A DNA stretch of 64,000 bases from Caballeronia peredens (GTDB lineage Bacteria > Pseudomonadota > Gammaproteobacteria > Burkholderiales > Burkholderiaceae). The translations under genes were made by a program, and so were the position numbers. Shown here one piece after another: positions 61,196-64,000 of this stretch (position 1 is its first letter; the number at the start of each line of letters is the position of its first letter). Below the pieces are notes generated by a model. That model searched no databases. It worked only from the letters and a program-made list of their open reading frames with translations, and was not told where the DNA came from. The DNA is taken from assembly GCA_001544595.2 (NCBI GenBank), contig FCOH02000024.1:23639-87638 (forward strand). Reading direction: 5' to 3'.

Positions 61196-63208
61196 ATGCC
61201 GCAAGCACCCGGGCCGCGCCGGCCACCCGCGAAGATTCTGCCGCCCGAGGCGCCCGGCGTGCGCGCGCTGGCGTCGCTGGTCACGGGCGTCATCATCATT
61301 TGCGCGCTGTATTTCGGGCGCGCGGTGATGATTCCGATCATCCTCGCCATTTTGCTGAGCTTTCTGCTCGCGCCGTTCGTCGACTTGCTGCGGCGGCTGC
61401 GTCTCGGCCAGGTGCCGTCGGTGATCGTCGCGGTGGTGATCGCGCTGTCGGTGCTGACGGCCGTCGGCGCGCTGATCGGCGCACAGGTCGCGCAGCTCGC
61501 GGGCGATCTGCCGAAGTATCAGGTCGCCGTCGAGCGCAAGATCGACTCCGTGCAGCGCCTGACGGTCGGCCGCGCCGACGAGTTTCTCGGCCGCGCGTCG
61601 CATGCGCTGAAACGGCTGTCGCCCGCGCGCGAGCAGGAGCCGAAGAACGAGGACAACCCGGCTGCATCGCCGATCGATCAGCCGATGCCCGTCGAAGTGC
61701 ACGAGCCGTCGCCTTCGCCGCTGGAACTGGCGCAGCGGTTTCTGTCGCCCGTCATCAGTCCGTTGGAAACCACCGGCATCGTGCTCGTGGTCGCCGTGTT
61801 CATCCTCTTGCAGCGCGAGGATCTGCGCGACCGGCTGATACGCCTGTTCGGCTCGCGCGACCTGCATCGCGCCACTACCGCGATGGACGAAGCCGCGCGG
61901 CGCCTGTCGCGCTATTTCCTCGCGCAACTCGGCATTAACGTGAGCGTGGGCATCGTCATTGCGATCGGGCTTGCGATCATCGGCGTGCCGGGCGCGCTGC
62001 TGTTCGGCGTGATGACCGCGCTGCTGCGCTTCGTGCCGTATGTCGGGACGTGGATCGCCGCGATCATCGCGGTGATTTTCGCGGCGGCGGTCGGCCCCGG
62101 CTGGACCATGCTCGTATGGACCATTGTCCTGTTCGGCGTGACGGACGTGCTCGTGGGACAAGTCATCGAACCGCTGCTCTACGGCCACAGCACGGGCCTT
62201 TCGCCGTTCGCGGTGATCGTCGCGGCGATTTTCTGGAGCTGGATCTGGGGGCCGGTCGGCCTCGTGCTGTCGACGCCGCTCACGCTGTGTCTCGTGATTC
62301 TCGGCCGTCACGTCGACCGTCTCGAATTTCTCGACGTGCTGTTCGGCGACCGGCCGGCGCTCACGCCCGCCGAAAACTTCTACCAGCGCCTGCTCGCGAA
62401 CGATCCCGACGAAGCGCTCGTCCAGGCCGAGACGCTGCTCAAGGAGCGCTCGCTGATCGCCTATTACGACGAGGTCGCGCTCGAAGGGCTGCGCTTCGCC
62501 CACAACGACGTGCTGCGCGGCGTGGTGACGGCGAGCCAGTTGCGGCGCATCAACGAGTCGGCGCTCGATATCATCGAAGGGCTGGAGGAGACGGAGGACT
62601 CGGCCGTCGACGTCGCGAATCGGGAGGCGCCACCCGTCAGCCTCGATTCGCCCGATGAGTTTCCGGGCCTGCCGGGCGAAACGCCGCCCGCGCGCTTCGA
62701 CGCGTCGCAGGAAGGGCACACGGCGTCCGTGCTGTGCATCGCGGGGCGCAGCGAACTGGACGACCTCGCGGCGACCATCGCCGTGCAGTTGTTCCGCAAG
62801 CACGGCCTGTACGCGGATCTCGCGGGCTACGAACGCTTTTCGCGCGGACGTTTCGGCGAGGTCGACCTGTCGGGCGTGTCGATCATCTGCGTGGTGTCGT
62901 TCGATGCAGCCGAGTCGCCGCCGTATCTGCGCAACCTGCTGAGACGGCTGCATCAGCGGGCGCCGTCGGCGGAACTGATCGTCGGGCTGGTGTTTCCCGA
63001 GAGCGCGCTGCAAGGCGAAACGCTCGTGCGCACGAGTTCGGCGGCGGTGTCGTTCCGGGAACTGGTGGAAGCATGCGTGGCCGCCGCGCGCCGTCAATCC
63101 ACGGACGGCGTGCCGTGGGCCGGGCTCCATGAGTTCGAAGGCGAAGCGGCGCTGAACGGCCCGCCCGGCGAAACGCGCGAGGACGTGCCGGAACTGCGCA
63201 ACGCCTGA
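61196..63208 (+). CDS. AI-2E family transporter with long C-terminal domain
   Basis: This 670-residue membrane protein has a PerM/TqsA-type N-terminal part (about residues 20-385) with eight hydrophobic segments and conserved AAIIAVIFAAAVGPGWTMLV and SWIWGPVGLVLSTPLTLCLV. Instead of ending near residue 385, it continues with a soluble region of about 280 residues. This includes a helical stretch (EDEALVQAETLLKERSLIAY-like) and a Rossmann-like domain with VLCIAGRSELDDLAATIAVQ and SIICVVSFDAAESPPYLRNL. Family relatives export AI-2 or act as Na+/H+ antiporters; the tail's role is unknown. Confidence 0.85.
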   Translation: MPQAPGPRRPPAKILPPEAPGVRALASLVTGVIIICALYFGRAVMIPIILAILLSFLLAPFVDLLRRLRLGQVPSVIVAVVIALSVLTAVGALIGAQVAQLAGDLPKYQVAVERKIDSVQRLTVGRADEFLGRASHALKRLSPAREQEPKNEDNPAASPIDQPMPVEVHEPSPSPLELAQRFLSPVISPLETTGIVLVVAVFILLQREDLRDRLIRLFGSRDLHRATTAMDEAARRLSRYFLAQLGINVSVGIVIAIGLAIIGVPGALLFGVMTALLRFVPYVGTWIAAIIAVIFAAAVGPGWTMLVWTIVLFGVTDVLVGQVIEPLLYGHSTGLSPFAVIVAAIFWSWIWGPVGLVLSTPLTLCLVILGRHVDRLEFLDVLFGDRPALTPAENFYQRLLANDPDEALVQAETLLKERSLIAYYDEVALEGLRFAHNDVLRGVVTASQLRRINESALDIIEGLEETEDSAVDVANREAPPVSLDSPDEFPGLPGETPPARFDASQEGHTASVLCIAGRSELDDLAATIAVQLFRKHGLYADLAGYERFSRGRFGEVDLSGVSIICVVSFDAAESPPYLRNLLRRLHQRAPSAELIVGLVFPESALQGETLVRTSSAAVSFRELVEACVAAARRQSTDGVPWAGLHEFEGEAALNGPPGETREDVPELRNA

Positions 63209-63226
63209 TGCCGGCGCGTGGCGCGC

Positions 63227-63460
63227 CTAGCGATTGCCGTCGAACAGATCGTTGAGCATGGTGTCGAAGGCGGCTTGCGCATCTTCGAGTTCCTGAAGCG
63301 CGGCGTCGAAAGTCTGCAGCGCCATCTGCGACGGGCGGCTGTCGCCTTCCGGCGGAAAATGCTTCTGCAACGCGAGAAAGGCGGTCTGAACCTGGCGCGT
63401 CGCGTTGACGATACGTTCCATTGCTCGCGCTTCTTCCGCGCGATTGTTCTCAGCGGTCAT
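63227..63460 (-). CDS. Small conserved protein of unknown function
   Basis: This 77-residue helical protein starts MTAENNRAEEARAMERIVNA and continues RQVQTAFLALQKHF, then a proline break (PPEGDSRPS) and a second helix (QTFDAALQELEDAQAAFDTM). GAGGAG precedes the ATG at 63460. It looks like a two-helix coiled protein. It lies convergent with the AI-2E family gene and 65 bp downstream of the chemoreceptor end. Confidence 0.75.
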   Translation of the reverse strand: MTAENNRAEEARAMERIVNATRQVQTAFLALQKHFPPEGDSRPSQMALQTFDAALQELEDAQAAFDTMLNDLFDGNR

Positions 63461-63525
63461 CGGAGACACTCCTCGTTGGCAATGCTCCGATAGTACCAAG
63501 CGACGCGCCGTTCGCGGCGACGCGC

Positions 63526-64000
63526 TCAGGCCGTGGGCACCGTGAAAAGCCGCACGGCTTCGTCGAGCACCACGGCGCGCTCGGCGAGGCGCCTGGCAGT
63601 GGCCGCCGCCTGCTCGACCAGCGCGGCGTTCTGCTGGGTCGAGTCGTCGAGATGGGCGACCGCCTGATTCACCTGCGCGATGCCGTCGGCCTGCTCGCCG
63701 CTCGCTTTGGCCACTTCCATGATGATCGTCGATACGCGATGGACCGCTTCGTCGATCGCGCGCATCTGGCTCGTCGTGCGCGCGACGAGGCTCGTGCCTT
63801 CCGCGATCTGCGCGACGCTCGTCGCCACGACGCCCTCGATTTCCTTCGCCGACGCCGCGCAGCGCTGTGCCAGATTGCGCACTTCGGTCGCGACGACCGC
63901 GAACGAGCGGCCCGCCTCGCCCGCGCGCGCCGCCTCGACGGCCGCGTTCAGCGCGAGGATGTTGGTCTGGAACGCGATGCCGTCGATGACATCGGTGATG
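63526..64000 (-). CDS. Methyl-accepting chemotaxis protein, 3' part (5' end outside window)
   Basis: The visible 157 residues are the C-terminal signalling domain. The highly conserved hairpin tip reads ITDVIDGIAFQTNILALNAA, then VEAARAGEAGRSFAVVATEV (Ser in place of the usual Gly at one position), and the coiled-coil IAQVNQAVAHLDDSTQQNAA follows. It ends without a C-terminal CheR-docking pentapeptide. The ligand-binding part lies beyond the window. It signals to CheA/CheW. Confidence 0.95.
   Translation of the reverse strand, partial: ITDVIDGIAFQTNILALNAAVEAARAGEAGRSFAVVATEVRNLAQRCAASAKEIEGVVATSVAQIAEGTSLVARTTSQMRAIDEAVHRVSTIIMEVAKASGEQADGIAQVNQAVAHLDDSTQQNAALVEQAAATARRLAERAVVLDEAVRLFTVPTA

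Noticed and set aside
1..64000. tRNA, rRNA, CRISPR arrays or insertion sequences
   Set aside because: I found no cloverleaf, rRNA core, spaced identical repeats or transposase-like reading frames on either strand by eye; short or degenerate ones could be missed.

Overview
The window is high-GC proteobacterial DNA with densely packed genes and strong Shine-Dalgarno sites. Several gene families point to a Burkholderiaceae chromosome of the Paraburkholderia/Caballeronia type: hopanoid hpnIJKL, MHS-type MFS transporters, many LysR/MarR/IclR regulators, class II HMG-CoA reductase, a type-16 porin and PhoD. This placement is inferred from gene content and style, not from a search. No rRNA, tRNA, CRISPR array or intact mobile element was seen.

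Layout. 1-6.6 kb: the 3' end of a DUF2252 gene, a small gene behind a near-consensus LexA box, CsbD, the threonine-to-glycine pair kbl-tdh with its divergent XRE-cupin regulator, YceI, and a small outer-membrane-like protein. 6.6-12.2 kb: a mevalonate/HMG-CoA degradation locus (MocR regulator, HMG-CoA reductase, HMG-CoA lyase, TctA-like permease with a small partner). 12.3-19.6 kb: a LysR regulator, M20 amidohydrolase, MHS transporter, sugar-acid dehydratase, DapA-family lyase/dehydratase and a MarR-GNAT fusion. 19.7-24.2 kb: the hopanoid side-chain operon hpnI-J-K-L. 24.3-27.3 kb: a small membrane protein diverging from a QseB/PmrA-type two-component system. 27.4-32 kb: an oxidoreductase, a second MarR-GNAT fusion, a LysR/SDR pair and an orphan FixJ-type response regulator.

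32-40 kb is compositionally softer. It holds an acetylpolyamine amidohydrolase/ornithine cyclodeaminase pair with an Lrp regulator, a porin, an HPP membrane protein, an NAD formate dehydrogenase, an M24-like protein and a LysR regulator. 40-48 kb carries an MHS transporter with an IclR regulator, a deaminase, a doubly frameshifted toxin-antitoxin module, a Spy-like protein, an isolated holin-endolysin pair and an aromatic-acid-type MFS transporter. 48-64 kb carries TerB-like and Usp proteins, PhoD, WrbA, LysE, CPBP and FUSC proteins, Zwf, a three-domain flavin/iron-sulphur oxidoreductase with a GST, a collapsed abgB/lysR locus, small periplasmic and DUF1289 proteins, a long AI-2E family transporter and the 3' end of a chemoreceptor.

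The most interesting inference concerns 24.2-24.9 kb. A direct-repeat box of PmrA/QseB architecture (GTTAAG-N5-CTTAAG) occurs about 50 bp upstream of both the two-component operon and hpnI, in the same orientation relative to each gene. A degenerate third copy faces the small membrane gene. This suggests that the two-component system controls hopanoid head-group modification. Other points worth a second look are the SOS-box gene, the lysis cassette without a phage, the toxin-antitoxin module with two homopolymer frameshifts, a predicted leaderless MarR-GNAT gene whose operator covers its -10, and the abgB/lysR deletion scar.
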